Below, in pieces: positions 53,562 to 61,607 of a DNA stretch of 64,000 nucleotides. Positions within the stretch are counted from its first letter, which is position 1. The number at the start of each line of letters is the position of its first letter. The DNA lies in contig NZ_LT732547.1 in assembly GCF_900155685.1 (NCBI RefSeq), forward strand, positions 641,648 through 705,647. Reading direction: 5' to 3'. The DNA comes from Paenibacillus bouchesdurhonensis (GTDB lineage Bacteria; Bacillota; Bacilli; Paenibacillales; Paenibacillaceae). The translations under genes and the position numbers were made by a program. The notes beneath the pieces are model-generated. The model made no database searches and was not told the DNA's origin. It worked only from the letters and a program-made list of their open reading frames with translations.

Positions 53562-54200
53562 ATGAAAATCGTAATTTTCGGCGGCACGGGTACGATCGGA
53601 AAGGCTATTTTGACAGAGGCACTGCGGCGGGGGCATGATGTAACCGCAGTCGTCCGCAACACCTCCAAGCTGGAAAGCCTGGCAGGCGAAGAAAGGCTTC
53701 ATTTGCTAACGGGCGATATTTTGATGCCCGAATCAATTGCCGGAGCGGTGGAAGGCAAGGATCTCGTCATCAGCGCCTACGGGCCTCAGTTTGGACAGGA
53801 GGATGAGCTTTCCGAAGCGGCTCGATCTTTGGTTGAAGGCATAAAGCGCGGAGGCGTGCGCCGGTTGATCGTGGTAGGCGGGGCAGGAGGGCTTGAGGTG
53901 GAGCCCGGCCTCTTGCTGATGGATACCCCGGAATTCCCAGAGGAGATCCGTCCTTTAGCGCGGGCTCATGAAGAAGCCTACCATGTGTATAGAGCATCAG
54001 ATTTACTGTGGACGGTTTTTAGCCCCGCAGCAGTCATCGAACCGGGCAAACGTACGGGACAGTTCCGGATCGGCACGAATTGGCTGGTTACGGATGAAAG
54101 AGATCAAAGCCGCATTTCCATTGAGGATTACGCCGCAGCCTTGCTGGATGAAGCGGAGGATCCGCAGTTCCCCGGTGCCCGTTTTACAGTCGCTTATTAG
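53562..54200 (+). CDS. NAD(P)-binding atypical SDR (YwnB-like)
   Basis: Rossmann-fold protein of 212 aa. The dinucleotide motif is GGTGTIGKAI at 7-16, and RNTSKLESL at about 31 suits NADPH. Later patches are GDILMPESI and RRLIVVGGAGGLEVEPG at about 100-116. Family members (NmrA-like, NAD(P)H-binding) are often regulators or reductases; substrate unknown. GAGAGAAGG precedes the ATG. It lies between the two IS copies. Confidence 0.85.
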   Translation: MKIVIFGGTGTIGKAILTEALRRGHDVTAVVRNTSKLESLAGEERLHLLTGDILMPESIAGAVEGKDLVISAYGPQFGQEDELSEAARSLVEGIKRGGVRRLIVVGGAGGLEVEPGLLLMDTPEFPEEIRPLARAHEEAYHVYRASDLLWTVFSPAAVIEPGKRTGQFRIGTNWLVTDERDQSRISIEDYAAALLDEAEDPQFPGARFTVAY

Positions 54201-54383
54201 GAATTGCAGTTGCTTACTTAAAAATCGCAGTTACTTGCAAAAGATTTACGGGTTGGGCATGAATAAATTAAGGTGTCTGCATGGTCAAAAATACATCAGC
54301 CAGTTCATCGTGCTTTGAAATCTTTTCCTTGTATAGTATGGCTGTTTATACGGGAAACTCCGCGCCAATGTAGATGTTCGGCG

Positions 54384-54729
54384 GTGCACGGCGTGACGCT
54401 GGTGCTGAAGGGAGCCCGCACTGTTGTTGCGGCTCCTTGCGGCCGCGTCTTCGTCAACACTACCGGTCACCCCGGGATGGCGACCGGGGGAAGCGGCGAT
54501 GTGCTCACGGGCATTATGGCCTCATTGCTTGCCCAAGGCCAGAGTGGAATTCAAGCCGCTGCGCTCGGCGTATACCTGCACGGGATCGACCGCTGTCATG
54601 CGGCGAAGCACCGCGTGCTGGGAGCTGCGCACCTTGCGCGGGAGCTGCGCCCTTGCCGGAGAGCACGTCGCCTCAGCGCGATGGATGTCCGGCCCCCTGC
54701 TTGCCGGAGATATCCTTGAGGCGCTATAG
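54384..54729 (+). pseudogene. C-terminal fragment of NAD(P)H-hydrate dehydratase (NnrD), frameshifted
   Basis: One frame reads [20 protein letters not shown], then [20 protein letters not shown] and [19 protein letters not shown]. This is the hallmark nucleotide-binding part of ADP-dependent NAD(P)H-hydrate dehydratase. The first half of the gene is absent. The end ([12 protein letters not shown], stop TAG 54727-54729) appears in a different frame, so a frameshift lies between about 54600 and 54660. GC content is distinctly higher than in the flanks. Metabolite repair by an intact copy elsewhere is likely. Confidence 0.8.
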
Positions 54730-54778
54730 TCTGACATTTGGATGAATATGCCGATGTATCAGGAGCGCAAGTACTGCT

Positions 54779-55738
54779 TTACGTCGTAACCATGGCCCCG
54801 CCGTTCACATGCACAACTTCACCGGTAACATAACTGGCATCGTCGCTTGCCAAATATACATAAGCAGGAGCGAGCTCATACGGCTGTGCTGCCCTTTGCA
54901 TGGGGGCATCGGTTCCGAATACGGCCACCTCCTCGGCGCTATAGCTGGAAGGGATGAGAGGCGTCCAGGTTGATCCGGGGGCAACGGCGTTCACGCGAAT
55001 ACCGCAATCGACAAGCGAGAGCGAAAGGGAGCGGGTGAACGACACGATCGCTCCTTTTGTAGATGAATAGTCGATCAGCGTCTTATGTCCTTTATAAGCA
55101 GTGATGGAGGCGGTGTTGATTATTGAGCTTCCACGGCGCAAATGGGGCAATGCTGCCTGAACCATAAAGAAAAACGGGAATATATTCGTTTGGAAGGTTT
55201 GGTACAGCTGCTGCTCGGAAATATCGGCGATGCTGTTCTGCGGATACTGTACGGCATGATTGTTGACCACAATGTCGAGGCGGCCAAAAGCAGAAATTGT
55301 TTCATATACGACGATTTCGCAGTTCTTTTTGAAGCGAAGATCGATTTTGATGGGAAGACAGCATTGTCCGAGCGCCTCCACACGAGCCTTGGTCTCCATG
55401 GCGTCGGTGGTTTCCCAGAGATAAGGGATAACAACATCTGCGCCCTCTTTGGCGAAAGTGATCGCTGTAGCCCGGCCAATCCCGCTGTCTACGCCCGTGA
55501 TAATGGCAACTTTACCTCTAAGCTTGCAGCTGCCATGATATTTTGGATTTTCTGAGATCGGTCTAGGGTTCATGAGACTTTCCAAGCCAGGTTGAAAAGG
55601 CTGATGCTGAGGCGGGAAAGCAATAGGCTGTTCTTTGCATACCGTTTCTTTTGCGAAATACGGATAAACAGGGTTCCCCGCGCTGCTCATCCAATTCCTA
55701 TTTTTTGGCATTTGACTCATTGAGCACATCGGATTCAA
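54779..55738 (-). CDS. Short-chain dehydrogenase/reductase with N-terminal extension
   Basis: Oxidoreductase of 319 aa. The first 70 residues are a Pro/Met-rich extension typical of the YhdF/YhxC stress-type SDR group. The SDR core follows: AIITGVDSGIGRATA at about 79-93 (cofactor), VNNHAV in place of NNAG at about 155, and the catalytic Ser, Tyr and Lys in NTASITA (about 207) and DYSSTKGA (about 219). The C-terminal YVTGEVVHVNGG is normal. Substrate unknown. It is divergent from the flavin reductase gene. Confidence 0.9.
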   Translation of the reverse strand: MNPMCSMSQMPKNRNWMSSAGNPVYPYFAKETVCKEQPIAFPPQHQPFQPGLESLMNPRPISENPKYHGSCKLRGKVAIITGVDSGIGRATAITFAKEGADVVIPYLWETTDAMETKARVEALGQCCLPIKIDLRFKKNCEIVVYETISAFGRLDIVVNNHAVQYPQNSIADISEQQLYQTFQTNIFPFFFMVQAALPHLRRGSSIINTASITAYKGHKTLIDYSSTKGAIVSFTRSLSLSLVDCGIRVNAVAPGSTWTPLIPSSYSAEEVAVFGTDAPMQRAAQPYELAPAYVYLASDDASYVTGEVVHVNGGAMVTT

Positions 55739-55982
55739 ATTAAAACCTCCAAATCATAATGAATTCCTCTGAGGTAAGGGTATGCAAACGCCTAGATGAG
55801 GGTGCCCACGATTGACTTTTACTTCAAATGTTGATAGCCTTTTTTTAAGTGTAGTTATTTGGTCGGAATTAGGATGGCGGCAGTTCGCAATCGTAAACGA
55901 CGAGAAATTAGATCGAAACGTGAAAATTAGCTATGATATTATACAGCGAGCAAAAAAGAACCTAACAAAGGAGAATATAGAT

Positions 55983-56537
55983 ATGCCAAAAGTGACAATT
56001 ATTAACGGCAGTCCCACACCTGGCTCCCGCTTGACGGCGATGATCGAGCTGGCGGATCAACTGCTGCAGAAGCAAGGCTTTGAGGTCAACCATGTGAATG
56101 TGGGGGAGCTTCCTCCGGAAGATTTGATCCATACAAAATTTGAAAGCGAAGCGATCGTGAAGGCAAATGGACTAGTGGCCGAGGCGGATGCTGTCATTAT
56201 TGCCAGCCCGGTATACAAAGCATCCTATACGGGGGTTTTGAAGACATTTCTGGATCTCGTTCCGCAAAAAGGCCTGGCTGGAAAAATCATTTTGCCGTTA
56301 TTCATCGGTGGAAGCCTGGCGCACTTGCTGTCCATTGACTATTCGCTTAAACCGGTTCTATCGGCGCTTGGGGCACGTCATATCCTGGGTGGGGTATATG
56401 CGGTAGACGCTTATATCGCTCGTACAGATCAGGGCGGCTTCGAGATCAACGAGGAACTGGCTGCTAGATTGGAAGATAACATTGCGGAGCTGGCTGAGGA
56501 GACGAAGCGGCGCGTACAGTACGCGGCTTTGAAATAG
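55983..56537 (+). CDS. NADPH-dependent FMN reductase, SsuE-like
   Basis: Flavodoxin-like reductase of 184 aa. The FMN loop is NGSPTPGSRLTAM at 8-20 and the second loop ASPVYKASYTGVLKTFLDLV at about 74-93. GLAGKIILPLFIGGSLAHLL follows, characteristic of SsuE/MsuE enzymes that supply FMNH2 to sulfonate monooxygenases. The ATG at 55983 has AAAGGAG nine bases upstream; the frame is open from 55812 but lacks an earlier site. The stop codon lies inside a 20-bp tandem repeat. No monooxygenase gene is adjacent. Confidence 0.88.
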   Translation: MPKVTIINGSPTPGSRLTAMIELADQLLQKQGFEVNHVNVGELPPEDLIHTKFESEAIVKANGLVAEADAVIIASPVYKASYTGVLKTFLDLVPQKGLAGKIILPLFIGGSLAHLLSIDYSLKPVLSALGARHILGGVYAVDAYIARTDQGGFEINEELAARLEDNIAELAEETKRRVQYAALK

Positions 56538-56590
56538 CTTAAAGTAGCTTGAAATAGCTTAAAGTAGCTTGAAATAGCTTAAAGTAGCTG
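56531..56590. repeat. Three 20-bp tandem repeats overlapping a stop codon
   Basis: GAAATAGCTTAAAGTAGCTT occurs at 56531, 56551 and 56571 (last copy one base short). Each unit is itself two similar 10-mers. The first copy contains the TAG stop of the SsuE-like gene. Confidence 0.9.
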
Positions 56591-56659
56591 CGGGCTGCAA
56601 CCAAGAATGCATTTTTAGTAAGTATGGGTTCCCATAGAGGGATGTATAAAGCTTAAAAT

Positions 56660-56702
56660 AAGGCTCTAAATCGTTCGTTTAGAATGATCTAGAGCCTTTT
56701 CC
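56660..56702 (+). terminator. Terminator after the SsuE-like gene
   Basis: AAGGCTCTA (56660-56668) pairs with TAGAGCCTT (56690-56698), extended by AATC/GATC, then TTTT. Confidence 0.85.
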
Positions 56703-56804
56703 TATACTCGGAAGAATTAAATTATCGAAGGATGAGGATTTTATGTGGCTGTACACGGTTATACAAGCACTATCTGTTATTGCTGCATTAAAAGATGCAA
56801 TATA

Positions 56805-56997
56805 TAGGATAGATGCACACATCAGTTGTATTCGTTGTATTTAAAAGCCCCATTGTACGGATAAATGCACAGTTAGCTGGATTGCTTGTAGTTAAAACAA
56901 GGTTAACAGGCTATTAAGGTAAAAGGTAATACTTTAAATACACGAAATGCAGCTAATTCTGCGAAAGTGCCTTTACAAGCAAAAATAGATACATGAA
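56805..56997. repeat. Three degenerate copies of a 40-50-bp motif
   Basis: GATGCACACATCAGTTGTATTCGTTGTATTTAAAA (from about 56812) and ATGCACAGTTAGCTGGATTGCTTGTAGTTAAAA (from about 56865) are direct copies. A third, inverted copy lies at about 56930-56975 (AAATACACGAAATGCAGCTAATT). No gene is present in this stretch, which runs up to IS copy 2. Confidence 0.65.
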
Positions 56998-57038
56998 TGG
57001 ACTTCTGTCAAGAAAGTGGACACCTATTAAGTGAAAGT

Positions 57039-57911
57039 TTACGCCGTCTCCTTCTTGAATTGCGCAGCAAATTGAACCGGCGACAAATAGCCGATTGAAC
57101 TGTGGATTCGTTTGCGGTTGTAGAAAAATTCAATGTACCTGTAAATGGTCTCGTAAGCCTGTTGTTTGGTCTTGAACTTCGTTCTGTAGATGAGTTCTTT
57201 TTTCAAGATGCTGTGAAATGACTCGATACAAGCGTTATCATAGCAATTCCCTTTACGACTCATGCTAACCTTCATGGAATACGATTCCAACTTGTCACGG
57301 TATTCCTTCGATGCGTACTGTGAACCGCGATCGGAATGGTGAAGCAATCCCTTACCTGGTTTTTTCGCATCATATGCGGCTTCTAGAGCATCTAAGACAA
57401 GTTCTGTTGTCATCCGGCCGTAAAGCCGCCAACCCACGATCTCGCGTGTGCACAGATCCATCAGACTAGCCAAGTACAGCCGTCCTTCTCGGCAGGGGAT
57501 GTAGGTAATATCTGCAACCCACACTTTGTTCGGTTCAGATACGGCAAAGTTCTGGTTCAACTCATTGGGAGCAATGGGTGAGTCATGATTGGAATCGGTC
57601 GTCTGCACCTTAAATTTACGGGAGACACAAGAACGCAACCCCAGTTCTTTCATGTAGATGCTAACTGTGCGCTCCGCGACCTGGATACGCTCTTTCCACA
57701 GCATTCGGGTAATCTTAGGACTGCCGTAGCGTTCCCCGGAGTCATGAAAATGATACTTGACTCTCTCCAGAACCTTCGCCTTTCGAAGTTTCTGCTCGCT
57801 AGGCAATGCCTTTTGCCACTTGTAGAAGCCACTCCGAGACACTTGTAAAACCTTGCACATCTTCTCCACCGAAAACTCGGAGCGATGTTCTTCAATGAAT
57901 TGGAATCTCAA
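57039..57911 (-). CDS. IS3-family transposase OrfB, copy 2
   Basis: 290-aa integrase-domain protein, the same as in copy 1 apart from GYLSP and KKETA near the end. The Asp-Asp-Glu residues (WVADITYIP, LLHHSDRGSQY, NACIESFHSILKKE) are intact. Expressed by -1 frameshifting from orfA. Confidence 0.95.
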   Translation of the reverse strand: MRFQFIEEHRSEFSVEKMCKVLQVSRSGFYKWQKALPSEQKLRKAKVLERVKYHFHDSGERYGSPKITRMLWKERIQVAERTVSIYMKELGLRSCVSRKFKVQTTDSNHDSPIAPNELNQNFAVSEPNKVWVADITYIPCREGRLYLASLMDLCTREIVGWRLYGRMTTELVLDALEAAYDAKKPGKGLLHHSDRGSQYASKEYRDKLESYSMKVSMSRKGNCYDNACIESFHSILKKELIYRTKFKTKQQAYETIYRYIEFFYNRKRIHSSIGYLSPVQFAAQFKKETA

Positions 57912-58222
57912 TTCCTTTCTTTGCTGAAGATGTGCAGCGCCTTTTTTAATATAGCGAGTTCTTCCTGGAGATCTTGATTTTCCCGCTCCTTCTCTTGATT
58001 CTCCAGTTCCTTATTACGCAGTTGTTGTTCGAGTTGACGCACTCTCTCCGGTGTGACTAAAGATTCCAGCTGGATTTCATCGCGGTAAAGTGCTTTCCAG
58101 TTGTGCAACACACCGGCAGATATACCGAGTTCTTCGGCCAACTGCGGCATGGACTTACTTTGCTCTAAAATATACTTCACTGTCTGCTTCTTAAACTCTT
58201 CACTGTAACTATTACGTTCCAT
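57908..58222 (-). CDS. IS3-family transposase OrfA, copy 2
   Basis: 104-aa helix-turn-helix protein, identical to that of copy 1 except for one Lys to Asn change in the coiled coil (RNKELE). The slippery heptamer A AAA AAG is conserved. Confidence 0.94.
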   Translation of the reverse strand: MERNSYSEEFKKQTVKYILEQSKSMPQLAEELGISAGVLHNWKALYRDEIQLESLVTPERVRQLEQQLRNKELENQEKERENQDLQEELAILKKALHIFSKERN

Positions 58223-58327
58223 CCGGACATCTCTCCCTTAAGAATTATTATCTAGGTTCACTTAAGGACTGTCCACTTTTTATTCTAGTTGCAGAAATCC
58301 ATCTAAGTTCAATGCTATAGAAGTACG

Positions 58328-58403
58328 TATAGAACAATGCTATAGAACAACGCTGCAGAGCAAACCTATAGAGCAACCCTACAGAGCAACCCTATAGAAC
58401 TAC
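58328..58403. repeat. 13-bp minisatellite
   Basis: Six near-regular units of TATAGAGCAACCC type start at 58328, 58341, 58354, 58367, 58380 and 58393, with no spacers. A shorter pair of AAAAGTACTTTATAA motifs follows to about 58455. The array lies between IS copy 2 and the end of the next gene. Confidence 0.85.
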
Positions 58404-58483
58404 ATTAAGAGTACTTTATAAGAGTGCTCATTAAAAGTACTTTATAAAAGTACGAACATGCCTGCCCAGTCTCTAGCCGCGAA

Positions 58484-60301
58484 TTATTGCTTTATAGACT
58501 CCACTTTGACGACGGGGACGTAGATGATTTGGGCGGAAGGCTCAGGTGTGATGATAGTTTCATCAGGCGAGCTTGTAAATTGATCCTCGCCATAATCCCT
58601 GGCTGGAGCTTCCGCGTATAGCTCCTTGTGGTCCGCGAAGCGCCCGGTAATCGTTGCCTCTCCCTCGTAGAAGGTGAAGTCGCCTTGGAGCAACAAATAT
58701 TTGTTCACGCCGAACGCGAGCGTTTCGCCGGTCCCCGGAGAAGTGATAGTGCAGGTGAAGCGGACAAGTGTGTCTGGATATTGGCTAACGCTGTCGGCGG
58801 CAATATCCACGTAACTCTGTTTGACACCGGTAAATTCAAAGTTATCGCCGTAACGGACATAGATAGCCGTTTCGCCCTCGCCTTCACCGTGCGGGTTAAC
58901 GACATGCAGCGTGTCGTCATACTGAACGATCAAATCGTCGGCTTCGATCGAAAACATCAGCTGGATACGATCCTCCAGCACTTCAAAAGCAGCATACAGC
59001 GTATCTCGCGCAGCTGAATCCGCTTCGACCACCACCACCGGGGTGCTTGAGGTGCTTAGAACCGGGTCAATGCGCAGGCTGCGGATTTGCGCATGGGTGG
59101 CTAAGTCGCGATTCGATAAGATTTGCACGCTCTCCTCGCTGTTCAAACGTCCAAAAAACAACTGGTTGCTCGCATCGGTTGCGGCGACGTAAACGTTAGA
59201 ACCAAATTTTTTCACGCCGCCCGCGACATGCTGATAGCTTTCGCCATTGTCAGGGACAGGGAGAAGCCTTACAGGCTCGGCAGCTGTCCATGCCAGCTCA
59301 GTGGCACGAATGTCCGCCTTCGTATCCTGATAGTTCCCAATTGCCGTATAAAGGTCGATGGCTTCTTGGTAATTTCCGTTTCTCTCGCTTTTTTTAGCAG
59401 AGCGGAGCAGCTTGACGATCCCGTCCTTGGCATAGGTCAGCACCTTGGAGCGTGGACTCGCAGAGCTTGCGAACGTTTCGAATTGACGCGAATGCAGGGC
59501 AAATGCGGCATAATCTTCGTTATCCCAGTCTTTTTTGAGCAAGGATTCCATGAGAGATTCGGTCTTCGCGGTAATCCAAGGCGCGTCGTGCTCATGCTTT
59601 TTGTATTCGCCCAGCATAGAAGCAGCGTTCTGCAGCATAGCCTCGACATAACCGCTGGCAATGATCCGCTCCAGCTTGGCTTCATCATATTGCTTGAATG
59701 CGGCATTCAGCTCATCAAGCCATTCTTGCTCCGTCCCGAAAAAATGGGCAGGAATGCGCAGGAGCTGCCACTTAAACGATTCGTCCTCATAATTGCCATC
59801 GGCTAAGTTATGCTTTGGCTGCTCCAACAGGGCCGTACGGAATTTTTTGAAATAATTCGTGAAGCTCTGCGAAATGCCGTAATGTTCAGAGATTTGCTTA
59901 TAGTACTCGCTGTAAGCCCCTTCGGGTGTCATATATCTGCTACGAACCTGTTGAAGGTCGGCATAAGCGCTCATCAGACGCTCGAAATTGCTCTTTCGGG
60001 CAGCCTCGGACGCTTCCTCAGCAATGCTGGACAGACTATGCTTTATAGCGGTAATCGGAGAAAGCTCATCCAACCGGGAGGCGATAAGCTCTTCCTTGTA
60101 GCGAATCGTTTTGTTGTTCTGCGCTTTCTGATATAAGCTCTCCGCGTCGATCAGATTTTTCTCTTCATACAAAGCTTCTGCATTTTTAATTGCATGAAGC
60201 TTCTGGGAAATTCCTATTCCTTTGTAAATAAGCAGCGGAATCATCAATAAACATAGTAAAATGAGTAGATGGTGCAGGGTTAACCATTTTTTAAACGTCA
60301 T
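58484..60301 (-). CDS. Membrane-anchored protein of unknown function with helical repeats
   Basis: Protein of 605 aa with one N-terminal membrane segment (about 10-29). A helical region with TPR-like units follows (about 38-62 NAEALYEEKNLIDAESLYQK, and 300-330 ERNGNYQEAIDLYTAIGNYQ). The second half (about 340-600) is beta-rich, perhaps propeller-like, ending in a Pro/Ser tail. Topology suggests a large extracytoplasmic part. No family recognised. It overlaps the preceding gene by 11 bp and is last in a three-gene operon divergent from the vWA-tubulin operon. Confidence 0.75.
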   Translation of the reverse strand: MTFKKWLTLHHLLILLCLLMIPLLIYKGIGISQKLHAIKNAEALYEEKNLIDAESLYQKAQNNKTIRYKEELIASRLDELSPITAIKHSLSSIAEEASEAARKSNFERLMSAYADLQQVRSRYMTPEGAYSEYYKQISEHYGISQSFTNYFKKFRTALLEQPKHNLADGNYEDESFKWQLLRIPAHFFGTEQEWLDELNAAFKQYDEAKLERIIASGYVEAMLQNAASMLGEYKKHEHDAPWITAKTESLMESLLKKDWDNEDYAAFALHSRQFETFASSASPRSKVLTYAKDGIVKLLRSAKKSERNGNYQEAIDLYTAIGNYQDTKADIRATELAWTAAEPVRLLPVPDNGESYQHVAGGVKKFGSNVYVAATDASNQLFFGRLNSEESVQILSNRDLATHAQIRSLRIDPVLSTSSTPVVVVEADSAARDTLYAAFEVLEDRIQLMFSIEADDLIVQYDDTLHVVNPHGEGEGETAIYVRYGDNFEFTGVKQSYVDIAADSVSQYPDTLVRFTCTITSPGTGETLAFGVNKYLLLQGDFTFYEGEATITGRFADHKELYAEAPARDYGEDQFTSSPDETIITPEPSAQIIYVPVVKVESIKQ

Positions 60302-61244
60302 GTATATTAGACCTCGGTTTTATTTGTTGAAAATCGGCATCCCATTGATATTTCTCCTCATAAATTCGTGCTGTCTCCGCTTTTAGCGCACCCCAATTCG
60401 AACCCGGATTCTCCATAACGATCCGATACAACCGGAGGAAGCGATCTTTAGGCAGCTTACGGGCGTAACGGGCGATGAATGAGGCGTAGGCCAGCACGTA
60501 GCGTTTCATTCTTACCGCTGCTCCAGCTACTCCGGCGAGAATGTCTTCCCCGTCCTTCATCGCCCTTATCTGCTGCTCGTATTTAATAACATATTGGAAG
60601 GTTCGGTCTTTAATGAGCTCGCGCTTGATTTTAGTAAGCTCGCCGATGTAGGCAGCCAGCTCGGGATCGAAGTTCTCCAGCAGCAGCGGCTCCAGCTCCA
60701 ACTCCATATCCTTGCGCAGCATGATCGACTGCAGAAGAATGATTTGCAGCTTACGGATATGGTCGTTGCGAATAAGGACAGCGATTTCCCGCATTAATTC
60801 ATACGAGCGGGCTTCATTGTCTTGGGCGGCGGCGATTTCGAGATTGCGCACAAGGCCTTCTGTGATGCGTTCCCGGTCGCGGATAAACATTTTGCCAAGC
60901 TCGATGGATGTCCGGCTTATAAGCGCTTTGCGCTGAGCGACATAAAGCACGGCCATGAGGACGATTCCGGAAACAGCTGAAATCGCCATAAGCTGAAAAG
61001 TTTGACTGAACAGGATGGCGATCAGCGTAAGCAGCAGGGTGAGCAGCAAATCATTGATCAGGGAGCGCTTTGCTGCACGACTGGCAAGCTCCGCCACCGG
61101 GCGAAGGCCGGACTTGCGGCAGATCGTGCAAATGTCTTCTCCGAGCACAGTATAGTTGTGGCAATTTTTACAGCATCTTAACTTTTCATAAGCATAATTC
61201 GTTTTTATTGGAGGGCGCAGTGTAATCCTTATTTTCTTATTCAT
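60291..61244 (-). CDS. Zinc-ribbon membrane protein of unknown function
   Basis: Protein of 317 aa. A four-cysteine zinc ribbon lies near the N-terminus (CCKNCHNYTVLGEDICTICR at about 24-43), and two membrane segments follow (about 62-105). The remaining 200 residues are helical and charged. No family recognised. It overlaps both neighbours: 4 bp with the 49-aa upstream gene and 11 bp with the downstream gene, so the three act together. The operon is divergent from the vWA gene, suggesting a functional link. Confidence 0.75.
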   Translation of the reverse strand: MNKKIRITLRPPIKTNYAYEKLRCCKNCHNYTVLGEDICTICRKSGLRPVAELASRAAKRSLINDLLLTLLLTLIAILFSQTFQLMAISAVSGIVLMAVLYVAQRKALISRTSIELGKMFIRDRERITEGLVRNLEIAAAQDNEARSYELMREIAVLIRNDHIRKLQIILLQSIMLRKDMELELEPLLLENFDPELAAYIGELTKIKRELIKDRTFQYVIKYEQQIRAMKDGEDILAGVAGAAVRMKRYVLAYASFIARYARKLPKDRFLRLYRIVMENPGSNWGALKAETARIYEEKYQWDADFQQIKPRSNIHDV

Positions 61245-61390
61245 GGCTCTCTCTTTTCATGGTTAATTAGCTGCAGTAATTGTGCGTCTAGCTCCTGGGG
61301 AGCGACAATATGGTTTCTGCGCCTGTAATATAGAATGGACTTCGTGATGACGAAGAGAAACAAAAGGGTTAGGCATCCGTATGTAACCAT
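61241..61390 (-). CDS. Small single-pass membrane protein (49 aa)
   Basis: ATG at 61390 with GAAAGGAAC eight bases upstream; the product starts MVTYGCLTLLFLFVITKSIL (one membrane segment) and continues with a basic YYRRRN and a charged tail ending KREP. The TGA overlaps the ATG of the zinc-ribbon gene (ATGA). Good ribosome binding site, coupling and a coherent membrane segment support a real gene. Function unknown. Confidence 0.7.
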   Translation of the reverse strand: MVTYGCLTLLFLFVITKSILYYRRRNHIVAPQELDAQLLQLINHEKREP

Positions 61391-61607
61391 ATACAGGTTC
61401 CTTTCGTAATTGAATTATGAAGGTATTAATTATATCATATGGAGATTGATGAATATGGCATATTTTGACGAAAAAACAGGGTTAATCCTTTCAACCTCTT
61501 AACCTTTTCTTAAGGAATATTGTTTACAATGAATAGAGCTTATACTGCAATCTATCTTTCATATCTACAGTTTATACGATCTGAAAATTAAATAAAGGAG
61601 CACGATT

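Larger units (their letters stand above)
56998..58293 (-). mobile_element. IS3-family insertion sequence, copy 2 (1296 bp)
   Basis: Nearly identical to copy 1 at 51873-53168 and in the same orientation, with the same TGGAC..TTGCA ends. Target duplication is GAA (56995-56997 and 58294-58296), different from that of copy 1. Removing the element joins AGATACATGAA to ATCCATCTAAG, which resembles the edges of the 181-bp dispersed repeat. The few base differences indicate recent spread. Confidence 0.95.

Noticed and set aside
51873..58293. Composite transposon formed by the two IS copies
   Set aside because: Each copy has its own 3-bp target duplication (TTA and GAA), so they inserted independently; the 3.8 kb between them did not move as one unit.
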